Shown: positions 10,128-18,452, numbered from the stretch's first letter. The stretch: DNA of 64,000 bases from Antarcticimicrobium sp. (GCF_029212575.1 NZ_JARGPK010000091.1:18372-82371); one strand, 5' to 3'. The notes: generated from the letters alone by a model not told the origin. Program-made: numbers and translations.

Positions 10128-10469
10128 ATGCTGCTACAGCCATTGATGATGACCGACAACCCGGATGGCGGGGACGATGCCTCGACCCTGCTCAAGACGC
10201 GGCCGAAGACCAAGCGGCCGCCGCTCTACAAGGTGCTGCTGCTGAATGACGACTACACCCCGATGGAATTCGTGGTCCACGTGCTCGAACGGTTCTTCGG
10301 CATGACCCACGCCGAGGCCTTCGAGGTGATGCTCACCGTGCACAAGAAGGGGGTCGCCGTGGTCGGCGTGTTCAGCCACGAGATCGCCGAAACCAAGGTC
10401 GGGCAGGTGATGGATTTCGCCCGCCGGCACCAGCACCCGCTGCAATGCACCATGGAAAAAGAGGATTAG
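10128..10469 (+). CDS. clpS: ATP-dependent Clp protease adaptor ClpS
   Basis: 113 aa. The core matches ClpS: the N-degron pocket motif [13 protein letters not shown] near residue 40 and the downstream [14 protein letters not shown] segment near residue 73. ClpS delivers proteins with bulky N-terminal residues to ClpAP. The start at 10128 was chosen because a GAGAG stretch precedes it; two in-frame ATGs (10146, 10149) would shorten the unstructured N-terminal tail. It ends in TAG. clpA is not next to it in this window; the following gene is a methyltransferase 9 bases downstream. Confidence 0.93.
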   Translation: MLLQPLMMTDNPDGGDDASTLLKTRPKTKRPPLYKVLLLNDDYTPMEFVVHVLERFFGMTHAEAFEVMLTVHKKGVAVVGVFSHEIAETKVGQVMDFARRHQHPLQCTMEKED

Positions 10470-10478
10470 GAAAGCGCC

Positions 10479-11489
10479 TTGTCTGCGCGCCTGACAACCG
10501 CCACCGCCCAGGGTGGGCTCGACCTGCCCGCCGAGGGGCAGATCCTGGTGCTGCATCCGCGCGCGGGGGCCGACCTCACGGCACTGCCGCGCGACCGGGC
10601 AGTGCTGGTACAGCCGTTCCGCCCCGATCACGATTTCCTTGCCGCCAGCGGCTTTCCCAATGTCAACTGGACGGTGCCTCAGGCGCATCGTTTCGCCGCC
10701 GCGCTGGTCTGCCTGCCGCGGGCCAAGCCGCTGGCCCGGGCGCTGATCGCCCAGGCCGTTGCCCAGACCGACGGCGTGGTCATCGTCGACGGCGCCAAGA
10801 CCGATGGCGCCGACAGCCTGCTGCGGCAGGTCTCCGGCCGGGTGGCGCTCGACGGCTCGCTGTCCAAGGCGCATGGCCGCATCTTCTGGTTCCGCACCGA
10901 TGCGGCCGGATTCGACCGCGCCGTCTTTTCCGACTGGACCGCGCCCGAGGCGCAACGCGTCGATGGCTTTGTTACCGCGCCCGGCGTGTTCTCCGCCGAC
11001 GGCGTCGACCCGGCCTCGAAACTGCTGGCCGAGGCGCTGCCAAAACACCTTGGCGCCCGCGTCGCCGACCTCGGCGCCGGATGGGGCTATCTCTCCGCAC
11101 GGCTGCTCGACGACGACCGCCTCGAATCGCTTGATCTGGTCGAGGCCGACCGCATCGCGCTCAACTGTGCGATGGAGAATGTCGCCGATCCGCGCGCCCG
11201 CTTCCACTGGGTCGATGCCGCGCTCTTCCGCACCACCCGCCCGCTCGACGCGGTGGTGATGAACCCGCCCTTTCACACCGGCCGCGCCGCCGACCCCGCC
11301 CTCGGCCAGAGCTTCATCGAGGCCGCCGCGCGGCTGCTCGGCCCGCAGGGGCAGCTCTGGATGGTGGCCAACCGGCAACTGCCCTACGAAACCGCGCTCG
11401 ACGCCGCCTTTTCCGAGGTCCAGCAGATCGGCGGCAATGCCCGGTTCAAGCTGCTGCGCGCCACCAGGCCGCGCCGCAAACGCGGCTGA
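10479..11489 (+). CDS. Class I SAM-dependent methyltransferase, RsmC-like
   Basis: 336 aa, starting at TTG with AGGA seven bases upstream. The C-terminal half has a Rossmann SAM-binding motif (VADLGAGWGYLS near residue 192) and the NPPFH motif near residue 263, which marks enzymes methylating an exocyclic amino group of guanine or adenine. The two-domain arrangement, with a degenerate N-terminal copy, matches RsmC/RlmG, which methylate G1207 of 16S rRNA or G1835 of 23S rRNA. It follows clpS by 9 bases, so the two are probably co-transcribed. Confidence 0.8.
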   Translation: MSARLTTATAQGGLDLPAEGQILVLHPRAGADLTALPRDRAVLVQPFRPDHDFLAASGFPNVNWTVPQAHRFAAALVCLPRAKPLARALIAQAVAQTDGVVIVDGAKTDGADSLLRQVSGRVALDGSLSKAHGRIFWFRTDAAGFDRAVFSDWTAPEAQRVDGFVTAPGVFSADGVDPASKLLAEALPKHLGARVADLGAGWGYLSARLLDDDRLESLDLVEADRIALNCAMENVADPRARFHWVDAALFRTTRPLDAVVMNPPFHTGRAADPALGQSFIEAAARLLGPQGQLWMVANRQLPYETALDAAFSEVQQIGGNARFKLLRATRPRRKRG

Positions 11490-11513
11490 CCCCATCTCGC
11501 CAGGAGTATCCTC

Positions 11514-12317
11514 ATGTCCTTTTCCATCGCCGGCAAGACCGCCATCGTCACCGGCGCCGCCAACGGCATCGGCCTCGCCATTGGCCGCCAGTTCGCCGAA
11601 AAGGGCGCCAACGTCATGTTCGCCGACATCGACGAGGCCCGCCTCGTCGATGAGCTGGGCGACCGCGCCGAGGACAGCAACGTGCGCTACTTCGCCGGCG
11701 ATCTGCGCGAGAAGCTGACCATCGCCAACCTGCTCTCGGCCACCCTCGACGCCTTCGACGAGGTCGACGTGCTGGTCAACGGCGCCCGCCAGGTGATCCC
11801 CTCGGACCCGCTCGACCCCGAGGACGACTCGGTAATCGCACTGCTGAACCAGAACCTGATGCCGGCGCTCCGGCTCAGCCAGATGGTCGCCAAGCGGATG
11901 ATCAAACAGTCCAGGTCACGCGAAGAGGGCGCCAGCGCCGGCGCCATCGTCAACCTCAGCTCGATCGCCGCGCGCCGCACCCATCCCAACCTGATGGCCT
12001 ATTCGGTCAGCTCGGCCGCGCTCGACCAGCTCACCCGCTCGCTCGCCGTGGCGCTGGCGCCGCACCGCATTCGCGTCAACGCCGTCGCCTTCGGCTCGGT
12101 GATGAGCGCCTCGCTCAAGTCCACGCTTAAGGAACACCGGGAGTTTCGCCAGGACATCGAGGATCACACCCCGCTGTCGCGCATCGCCGCCCCCGGCGAA
12201 CTGGCCGACGCAGTGCAGTTCCTCGCCTCCGACGCCGCCGGCTTCATGACCGGCCAGATCCTCACGCTGGACGGCGGCCGCACCCTGCTCGACCCGGTCG
12301 CGGCCCCGGCGCACTGA
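11514..12317 (+). CDS. SDR family oxidoreductase-like protein lacking the catalytic Lys
   Basis: 267 aa. The cofactor motif TGAANGIG is at residues 13-20, the catalytic Ser region NLSS is at 147-150 and the catalytic Tyr is Tyr163. The YxxxK signature reads Y-S-V-S-S, so Ser167 stands where the catalytic lysine belongs, and the usual PG turn after the sixth strand reads AFGSV. The classical SDR chemistry is therefore doubtful, although the NAD(P) fold looks intact. It has a good start with AGGAG upstream and lies about 300 bases before hemF. Function unknown; a binding or regulatory role is possible. Confidence 0.8.
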   Translation: MSFSIAGKTAIVTGAANGIGLAIGRQFAEKGANVMFADIDEARLVDELGDRAEDSNVRYFAGDLREKLTIANLLSATLDAFDEVDVLVNGARQVIPSDPLDPEDDSVIALLNQNLMPALRLSQMVAKRMIKQSRSREEGASAGAIVNLSSIAARRTHPNLMAYSVSSAALDQLTRSLAVALAPHRIRVNAVAFGSVMSASLKSTLKEHREFRQDIEDHTPLSRIAAPGELADAVQFLASDAAGFMTGQILTLDGGRTLLDPVAAPAH

Positions 12318-12613
12318 GACGGCGTCCCCCGCCGCCCACCCTGTCACTCCGGACCTGATACGGGGCCGCCCGCGATGGCGGCAAGGGCCCCATCCCGGTC
12401 TTTTTCTGGCCGCAAATACTCCGGGAGGTGAGCGCCGTCTCGGAAATGCTCCGGTGGAGGGTTTCAGGCGCGAACGGGCGGAGCCCGCGCGGCCTGCCGC
12501 GACGGGGGCGGCGCCCCCTCTGCGTCAAATCGCGAACCTGCGGGAAAACCGCTGGCCCCCGCCGCCAACCCGGTTAGATTGGCCGCCCATCACCGACCCC
12601 CGGGAGAGCCCAG

Positions 12614-13507
12614 ATGACCGCACCGCTCGACACCGAGAAAACCACCGCCGCCGCCTGGTTCCGCCAGTTGCGCGACCGGATCGTCGCCGCCTTCGAGGCG
12701 CTGGAGGACAGCCACGACACAGGCCCCTTCTCCGACGCCGCCCCGGGCCGTTTCGAGGTCACCGAAACCAGCCGCGCCTCCGACGACGGCTCGGACGCCG
12801 GCGGCGGGTTGATGAGCGTGATGCGCGGCGGTCGGGTGTTCGAAAAGGTCGGCGTCAACGTCTCGACCGTCTACGGCCAGCTGGGCGAGCGCGCCCAGGC
12901 CGCGATGATGGCGCGCAAGGGGCTGCCGGGGATGGCCGGCGACCCGCGCTTTTGGGCCTCGGGCATCTCCCTCGTCGCCCATATGCGTAACCCGCACGTC
13001 CCGGCGGTGCACATGAACACGCGGATGTTCTGGACCCCGCACGCCTGGTGGTTCGGCGGCGGCTCCGACCTCAACCCATGCATCGAGTACGATGAGGACA
13101 CCGCCCATTTCCACGCCACGCAAAAGGCCCACCTCGACCCGCACGGGGCGGCGCATTATCCCCGGCTCAAGGCCTGGGCGGACGAATATTTCTACATCCC
13201 CCACCGCCACCGGGCGCGCGGGGTGGGCGGCATCTTCATGGACGATTACTGCACCGATGACTGGGCGGCCGATTTCCCCCTGACCCAGGACATCGGCCGC
13301 GCCTTCCTGCCCGCCTTCGTCCCTCTGGTCGAGAAACGCCGCCCGCAAAGCTTTACCGAGGCAGACCGCGACACCCAGTTGATCCATCGCGGGCTCTATG
13401 CGGAATACAACCTGGTCTATGACCGCGGCACCAAGTTCGGGCTGGAGACCGGCCACGACGCCAATGCCGTGCTGATGTCTCTCCCTCCGGTTGCAAAATG
13501 GCCATAG
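12614..13507 (+). CDS. hemF: Oxygen-dependent coproporphyrinogen III oxidase HemF
   Basis: 297 aa. It contains the family's central blocks: GVNVSTVYG near residue 77, HMNTRMF near residue 134, WWFGGGSDLNP near residue 143 and the RHRARGVGGIFMDDY region near residue 197. The enzyme decarboxylates coproporphyrinogen III to protoporphyrinogen IX using O2 in heme and bacteriochlorophyll synthesis. The protein ends at LPPVAKWP and so lacks the roughly 24-residue tail of the E. coli enzyme, and the segment just before reads ETGHDANAV where many homologues read TGGN. I cannot tell whether this short end is normal for the clade. Confidence 0.92.
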   Translation: MTAPLDTEKTTAAAWFRQLRDRIVAAFEALEDSHDTGPFSDAAPGRFEVTETSRASDDGSDAGGGLMSVMRGGRVFEKVGVNVSTVYGQLGERAQAAMMARKGLPGMAGDPRFWASGISLVAHMRNPHVPAVHMNTRMFWTPHAWWFGGGSDLNPCIEYDEDTAHFHATQKAHLDPHGAAHYPRLKAWADEYFYIPHRHRARGVGGIFMDDYCTDDWAADFPLTQDIGRAFLPAFVPLVEKRRPQSFTEADRDTQLIHRGLYAEYNLVYDRGTKFGLETGHDANAVLMSLPPVAKWP

Positions 13508-13640
13508 CGCCATCCCTTTGGTATTGCGAGCCATGACCCTGTCATGACATGATGCCCCTCATCGCGGGTCTGTCCATATCCGGGCCGCGCCGTCCGTGAC
13601 CGAGATACCCGAAGCCGCCCGCAACCCGATCCGGGGATAC

Positions 13641-15173
13641 ATGAACACCGAATCCGGCCCCCTGTTTATCGTCGCCGGAGACCTCCGCGGCCTCCTCGCC
13701 GACGCCGCGCCAGGCAAGCGCCGCCTTGTCGCCGCCGGGCCGGGGGCCACGGTCAGCTTTGCCCTTTGCGACACCTTCGACGGAGAGATCGCCCTGACCG
13801 GGCGGCTGCTGCTCTGCTGCGACGGGCGGCTCGACCTGATCGGCCCTGATGGCTGTGAGGCGAGCCAACCGGGAATGCCGCCGGGCTTCCTGCCCGAAAT
13901 GCCCGGGGGCGCGGTCACCGACGCGCTCTCCGGCATCGTCTCGCCGCTGCGCCGGGTGCTGGAACTGGGCTCGGGCCAGTTGCTGCACCAGCGGTTCGCC
14001 CTGCTCGACGACGAGGAAAAGACCCGCGCGCGCTGTGACCTGACCGTTCTGGAACCGGACAGCGACCGCGCCGTCACGCTGGTTCGGCTGGAACCGCTGC
14101 GCGGCTACCGACGCGATTGCGACCGGCTGGTTTCCCACCTGCGGGGCATCGTCGGCGCGGCGCCGCTCGGGGCCCGCGCCACCGCCGCGCGGCTGTTCCC
14201 TGACGCGGCCGGATATGACCCCAAGCCCGCCGTGCCCTTCGCGCCCGACGAATCCGTCTTCAAGGCCACCGGCGACGTGATCGCCGCCCATCTGCCTGTC
14301 GCCCGCGCCAACGAGCCGGGAATCCTCGCCGACCTCGACAGCGAGTTCCTGCACGACTACCGCGTCGCCCTGCGCAAGATCCGCTCGGTGCTCTCGCTGT
14401 TCTGGGGCGTCTACACGCCGAAAGAGACCGAGAAACTCAAGGCGCGCTTCGCCGCGCTGATGGCCGAGACCGGACGGCTGCGCGACCTCGACGTCTACCT
14501 GATCGAACGCGATCATTACCTGCGGATGGTGCCCGAGGGGCTGCGCCCCGGCCTCGACCTGCTGTTCGACGGCTTCGCGCGCGACCGCGCGGCGGCGCAT
14601 CGCCGGCTTACCCGCCACCTGCGCAGCGCCGGTTACGGCAAGGAAATGGACCGGCTCTCCCGGCTCTTCGCCAAGCCCGGAAAACATCTCGCCAAGGGCT
14701 CCGAGGCCGACCGCCCGGTGCGCGACTACGCCCGCGCGCTGATCTGGGCGCGCTACCGCAAGGTGCGCAAGATCGCCGCCTCCATCGACGCCACCACCCC
14801 GGACGAACGGGTGCACGCCCTGCGCATCCAGTGCAAGAAACTGCGCTACCTGATGGAGTTCTTCGCGCCGCTTTACGGCGAGAAACCGATGAAGCGGCTG
14901 ATCAGGTCGCTGAAGATCCTGCAGGAGAACCTCGGCGCCTTCAACGACAGCGTGGTGCAGCAGGAGGCGCTGGAGAACGTGCTCTCGGACAGGGCCGGAA
15001 AACAGGGCGCGCAGCAGCTCGAGATTGCCCGCAGCCTTGGCGCCCTGCTGACCGTGCTGCATCAGCGCCAGACCGCCGAACGCGCCCGGGTGATGGCGAC
15101 CTTCGCCGCCTTCGACGTGCCCGCAACCCGCGCCGGGTTCAGGGCGCTCTTCGCCGCGGAGGGGGGGAGATGA
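13641..15173 (+). CDS. CHAD domain-containing protein
   Basis: About 510 aa from the ATG at 13641; a GTG at 13596 would add 15 residues. The C-terminal 280 residues form a CHAD domain with its basic helices (HDYRVALRKIRSVLSLF near residue 235; HALRIQCKKLRYLMEFF near residue 393), which in known members binds polyphosphate. The N-terminal 200 residues look like a degenerate CYTH-type domain (short beta strands, a D-T-F-D-G-E turn and RLEPLRGY), but the CYTH metal-binding ExExK is not visible. The stop overlaps the start of a ParA-type ATPase gene by 4 bases. CHAD proteins associate with polyphosphate granules; with the ATPase this suggests granule handling, which is inference. Confidence 0.85.
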   Translation: MNTESGPLFIVAGDLRGLLADAAPGKRRLVAAGPGATVSFALCDTFDGEIALTGRLLLCCDGRLDLIGPDGCEASQPGMPPGFLPEMPGGAVTDALSGIVSPLRRVLELGSGQLLHQRFALLDDEEKTRARCDLTVLEPDSDRAVTLVRLEPLRGYRRDCDRLVSHLRGIVGAAPLGARATAARLFPDAAGYDPKPAVPFAPDESVFKATGDVIAAHLPVARANEPGILADLDSEFLHDYRVALRKIRSVLSLFWGVYTPKETEKLKARFAALMAETGRLRDLDVYLIERDHYLRMVPEGLRPGLDLLFDGFARDRAAAHRRLTRHLRSAGYGKEMDRLSRLFAKPGKHLAKGSEADRPVRDYARALIWARYRKVRKIAASIDATTPDERVHALRIQCKKLRYLMEFFAPLYGEKPMKRLIRSLKILQENLGAFNDSVVQQEALENVLSDRAGKQGAQQLEIARSLGALLTVLHQRQTAERARVMATFAAFDVPATRAGFRALFAAEGGR

Positions 15174-15913
15174 AGATCATCGCCTGCTATTCCAACAAGG
15201 GCGGCGTGGGCAAGACCGCCACCGCCGTCAACCTCGCCCATGCGCTCGCCGCCCGGGGGCAGCGGGTGCTCTTGTGCGATCTCGATCCGCAGGGCGCGTC
15301 GGGCTTCTATTTCCGGGTCAAACCCTCGAAGAAACTCAAGGATGCCCGTTTCTTCCAGGACGTCGCGCGCTTCACCGCCGCGATCCGGGCCAGCGATTTC
15401 GACCGGCTCGACATCCTGCCCGCCAACATGAGCTTCCGCGACTTCGACGTCTTCCTGTCGCGGATGAAGAACCGCCGCTCGCGGCTGAAACAGGCGCTCG
15501 CCTCGGTCGGAGGCGACTACGACGTGATCGTGCTCGACTGCCCGCCCAACATCTCGACCCTGTCGGAAAACGTGTTCCGCGCCGCCGACGCGGTGCTGGT
15601 GCCGGTGATCCCGACCACCCTGTCGGAACGCAGCTTCGACCAGCTGCTCGCCTTCTTCCGCGACCACGGGCTCCCCCGGAAAAAGATCCTTGCGCTGTTC
15701 TCCATGGCGCAGGGGGCCAAGCGCCTGCACGGCGAGACCATGCAGCGGATGCGCGCGGCCCAGGGTAAGCGGTTTCTCGACGTGGTTCTGCCCTTTTCCA
15801 CCGAGATCGAGAAGATGGGCCAGCACCGCGCCCCGGTCGCCACCTTCGCCCGCAGCCGCGCCCTGGCCGAGGCCTATGACAGGCTGGCGCAGGAGGTTCT
15901 GGCGCGGTTGTAG
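15170..15913 (+). CDS. ParA family ATPase coupled to a CHAD gene
   Basis: 247 aa. It has the deviant Walker A KGGVGKT at residues 10-16 with the signature lysine Lys10, the Walker A' LLCDLDPQG near residue 40 and the Walker B VIVLDCPPN near residue 120. It is close in length to chromosomal ParA/Soj and McdA-type positioning ATPases, which bind nucleoid DNA and move a cargo through a partner. No parB or parS-like repeat is adjacent; the only coupled gene is the CHAD protein upstream, sharing the ATGA overlap. The likely cargo is therefore a polyphosphate-related body rather than DNA; this is inference. It ends in TAG. Confidence 0.85.
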   Translation: MKIIACYSNKGGVGKTATAVNLAHALAARGQRVLLCDLDPQGASGFYFRVKPSKKLKDARFFQDVARFTAAIRASDFDRLDILPANMSFRDFDVFLSRMKNRRSRLKQALASVGGDYDVIVLDCPPNISTLSENVFRAADAVLVPVIPTTLSERSFDQLLAFFRDHGLPRKKILALFSMAQGAKRLHGETMQRMRAAQGKRFLDVVLPFSTEIEKMGQHRAPVATFARSRALAEAYDRLAQEVLARL

Positions 15914-15918
15914 CGGGC

Positions 15919-15989
15919 GCGCGACGGCCCGTGGGGCGGCGCCGCAACTTCCAGCCAGCGTGCTTTATGCCAGCCCGATACCTCCCCCC
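15919..15989 (+). repeat. Direct repeat copy 1 of 2
   Basis: The unit begins GCGCGACGGCCCGTGG and ends with TTTATGCCAGCCC followed by ATACCTCCCCC. It is matched by a second copy starting about 110 bases downstream, with the differences concentrated in the middle. Origin unknown; a local duplication of an intergenic segment is the simplest reading. Confidence 0.7.
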
Positions 15990-16028
15990 TCCCGCACCGC
16001 TCACCCCCGGACACACCGCAAGCCGGTC

Positions 16029-16099
16029 GCGCGACGGCCCGTGGGACGGCGCCGCAAACGTTGGATCGGCGCGATTTATGCCAGCCCAATACCTCCCCC
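16029..16099 (+). repeat. Direct repeat copy 2 of 2
   Basis: Second copy of the unit that begins GCGCGACGGCCCGTGG and ends TTTATGCCAGCCC followed by ATACCTCCCCC. It differs from copy 1 by a few substitutions near the start and in the centre. Confidence 0.7.
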
Positions 16100-16324
16100 C
16101 CTGACAGCGAAGCGCAAGATCCCCAAGGCGCCAGCCCGCCGGAACGGGCCGTCGCTCGCCCGGCGCCTGCGGCGCTGTTCGGGCGGGGTGGGGAGGGAGG
16201 TTGGGGGAGGGGAGTGGTTCGGAAGTAAGCGATTCGGCGCTCTTCGCGGGGCCAAAACATTGAAGCTGCGCAAAGCGGTCTTGCACTCACTAGCCATTGA
16301 ACGGGCTGAGGTTACATTTGGGGC

Positions 16325-16699
16325 TTAACAGCCGTGATATACCTTCACCTTCGGCGGGGTGTCTGGCGATAGGCAAATACCGCGTAGAACGCGCTGAAAC
16401 ACGGTCTCGGAAATATCGGGTTTAGGCGTGATTAGATTTTGTGCAACCAACTCATCAATTTGCGCGGCTTTTGCGATCTGTGATCTGGCATAGAACACAA
16501 ATGACAGATGTCGTATGAACTCGTGGTCGCCAACATCCAATTCGCATGTGTTATCGCAACCGTCGTAAAAGCTGGTAACCGGTACGATTAGGTTGCCGCC
16601 CCGTGGGCAGGTGTCATTGCAAACGATATGCAGGTGTTTCATGTTTGGCTGCGCAGGCGTTCCAGATTGCAAAAGAAACGTTCCGCGCCGGTATGCCAT
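16325..16699 (-). CDS. Small protein downstream of Panacea gene; probable toxin partner
   Basis: 124 aa from the ATG at 16699, or 105 aa from Met20. The body has short beta strands (HLHIVCND, NLIVPVTSF), a Cys-containing DGCDNTC loop and a GDHEFIRH segment near residue 58, followed by a helical tail ending KVKVYHGC. It lies 3 bases after the stop of a Panacea-domain gene on the same strand, in DNA AT-richer than its neighbours. Panacea proteins are promiscuous antitoxins usually encoded beside their toxin, and the small beta-rich layout recalls PemK-like proteins; assignment as toxin is inference from position and size. No ribosome site decides between the two starts. Confidence 0.6.
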   Translation of the reverse strand: MAYRRGTFLLQSGTPAQPNMKHLHIVCNDTCPRGGNLIVPVTSFYDGCDNTCELDVGDHEFIRHLSFVFYARSQIAKAAQIDELVAQNLITPKPDISETVFQRVLRGICLSPDTPPKVKVYHGC

Positions 16700-16702
16700 A
16701 CT

Positions 16703-17254
16703 TTAAAGAGAACCCAGAAGCGCGGATGCTCGGTCTAGGCTTTCCAGCTCTCGGGCACGTTCGACTGACCGTTCTAAGCCCACTGCTGCCATCATTCTAT
16801 CCAGAGGAATACGGAGCGATGATCCGTTAGGGTCTTCCCATTCCGGGATATGATCATGGGTCCAATCGGCCAGATCAAAGCGGTCCATATGTCCGAATTC
16901 TGACCAGACACTTTCCAGAATACCGATTTCTCGGTTGCTCAATTCGTCCAGAGCGTCGAGGGGCATGTTTTGGTTTGCCAAGCCCACGTTATTGTCTGCG
17001 CGGTCGCGCAGGAAATCCGACCACCCGCCATCGTCACGATAAGCTCCATTTAGATAGTCCAGCGTGGTCGAGTTGACCGGGCCATATGGCATGGAAACAC
17101 GAGCTTCATACTGTATGGGGTGTCCGCGTTGGCGCAGGCTTTCGCGGTCGGCCAGATACACCAGCTTCACCACCTTAAGCACATTGATCGCCCCGCCCTG
17201 CTTCATTGCGAAAAAGGCGATAGTCTGTGCAGCTTTTCGTGGATCGTATGGCAT
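16703..17254 (-). CDS. Panacea (SocA-like/DUF4065) domain antitoxin
   Basis: 183 aa. The N-terminal half carries the Panacea pattern: a helix with VLKVVKLVYLADRESL near residue 25 followed by the strand-turn SMPYGPVNS near residue 55. The family includes SocA of Caulobacter and phage GepA, and members neutralise many unrelated toxins. The gene precedes a small unknown gene by 3 bases in the same orientation, as expected for an antitoxin-toxin operon. Base composition is AT-richer than the flanks, which fits horizontal acquisition. It could alternatively serve as an adaptor for proteolysis, as SocA does. Confidence 0.8.
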   Translation of the reverse strand: MPYDPRKAAQTIAFFAMKQGGAINVLKVVKLVYLADRESLRQRGHPIQYEARVSMPYGPVNSTTLDYLNGAYRDDGGWSDFLRDRADNNVGLANQNMPLDALDELSNREIGILESVWSEFGHMDRFDLADWTHDHIPEWEDPNGSSLRIPLDRMMAAVGLERSVERARELESLDRASALLGSL

Positions 17255-17574
17255 TTTTCGCAGCTATCCTCTTGCGCTGAACATGGGGCTTTCCCACGCA
17301 CGAAACAAGCTGTCCCAAAAAACTGTGGAGAAAGTGTTGCCAAGTCGTTCACCCCACACGCTGCACGTCGGGCACAAGTTCGGGCATGGTCTTTCTGCCG
17401 GGGGGGGAGATACCACGGCTCTGACACCTTAGCCTAAAGGAGCAGCGCAGTAAAAGACACCTTGCTCGAGTGATTTCCATGGGCAGAACTCGTCACTCTG
17501 CAAAATCCCCTCTCTGCCCACAGCCACCACCCCACCATTGCCGCCACTCCCCCTCCTACGCTACACCCCTTCCC
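17255..17574. other. Spacer between the Panacea gene and the flavodoxin gene
   Basis: About 320 bases holding the probable promoter of the leftward Panacea operon and of the rightward flavodoxin gene. It is AT-richer up to about 17300 and then C-rich before the flavodoxin start. A G8 run lies near 17400. I see no gene, repeat or clear operator here. Confidence 0.5.
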
Positions 17575-18060
17575 ATGCCCGAACTTCTGATCGTCTACCA
17601 TTCCCGCACCGGCGGCAGCCGGCAGATGGCCGAGGCCGCCGCCGGGGCCGCCCGGGCGGAGGCGGGTTGCGTCCTGCTCCCCGCCGAGGACGCCGGGCCG
17701 GACGACCTGCTGGGCGCGCAGGGCTACCTCTTCTGCGGGCCGGAGAATCTCGCCGCGCTGTCGGGCGCGATGAAGGAGTTTTTCGACCGCTGCTATTACC
17801 CCCTTCTGGGCCGGATCGAGGGGCGGCCCTATGCCCTGATGATCTGCGCCGGCTCCGACGGCGAAGGCGCCGCGCGGCAGGCCGCCCGCATCGCCACCGG
17901 CTGGCGGTTGCGCGCGGTGCAGCCGCCGCTGATCGTCGGCACAAAGGCCCAGACCCCCGAGGCGATCCTGGCGGCAAAGACCATCCCCGAAGATGATCTT
18001 GCCCGCTGCCGCGATCTCGGCGCGGCGCTGGCCGCCGGTCTTGCCATGGGCGCGTTCTGA
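17575..18060 (+). CDS. Flavodoxin family protein
   Basis: 161 aa from the ATG at 17575; an upstream in-frame ATG (17470) would add 35 residues that do not look like protein and is not used. The N-terminus has the FMN phosphate-binding loop (VYHSRTGGSRQMA, residues 6-18), and FCGPENLAAL with MKEFFDRCYY near residues 52-75 gives the following flavin-contact helix. Members are FMN-dependent NAD(P)H oxidoreductases or electron-transfer proteins. No partner gene is adjacent. Confidence 0.8.
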   Translation: MPELLIVYHSRTGGSRQMAEAAAGAARAEAGCVLLPAEDAGPDDLLGAQGYLFCGPENLAALSGAMKEFFDRCYYPLLGRIEGRPYALMICAGSDGEGAARQAARIATGWRLRAVQPPLIVGTKAQTPEAILAAKTIPEDDLARCRDLGAALAAGLAMGAF

Positions 18061-18452
18061 GCCGGGGGCATCCTCGCCCGCATCGGTTGCGCATCGGTTA
18101 ACGCGCCGCGCGCCGGGCAGGGCGATTCACCGCCCGGCAAGAAAGCCTGTACAAAATCCGTCGAAAACTCCGCAAACCGGGCATACGGGGGGATGTCGAC
18201 TGCGGGCGGTCTGTACGGAACCGGCCGAAAACTCCCCGTTTTCCGCCTCGATCCCTGCGAATGAGGGGGGTTGACGCCACGCCGCCCCCCGGTCTAAGGC
18301 AGGCGCGGCCGCAGACGCCCGCCGCCCGCTGACAGATTGTCCCGGTGAAGTTCTGTAGATATCGAACCACGTCATCCTCGGCATTTGTCGCGCGGATGGT
18401 AATGCGGGCCCCGTCCATTCCTGCGCGACCCACGCGAGAGGAGTACGGGGTC
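18061..18452. other. Spacer with a paired dispersed repeat upstream of a MATE gene
   Basis: About 390 bases with no convincing gene. It contains two copies of a TGTAC...CGAAAACTC element 64 bases apart (listed separately) and, near its right end, the leader of the MATE efflux gene. An in-frame opening from 18345 into the MATE gene was not accepted because a strong ribosome site precedes 18453. Confidence 0.6.
18148..18241 (+). repeat. Paired 64-base-spaced TGTAC / GAAAACTCC element, locus 1
   Basis: Two units start with TGTAC at 18148 and 18212. Each reads TGTAC, then about 10 bases ending in CCG, then the core CGAAAACTCC. The two units are separated by exactly 64 bases. The same arrangement occurs at 43464 and 43528, again exactly 64 bases apart. 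The function is unknown: a pair of operators, an RNA element or a small mobile repeat are all possible. Confidence 0.65.

Larger units (their letters stand above)
15914..16324. other. Gene-free spacer with a tandem long direct repeat
   Basis: This spacer separates the ParA gene from the convergent Panacea pair. It contains two imperfect copies of a unit of about 70 bases (listed separately) and a G-rich stretch around 16180-16220. No convincing coding sequence was seen on either strand. The base composition changes near 16250 from GC-rich to visibly AT-richer, marking the edge of the inserted gene pair. Confidence 0.6.

Noticed and set aside
12614..13507. hemF as a truncated pseudogene
   Set aside because: The protein lacks the tail of the E. 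coli enzyme, but all core motifs are intact and the short C-terminus may be normal in this clade.
18148..18241. CRISPR array
   Set aside because: Only two units per locus, and the units are not identical, with no cas genes in the window.
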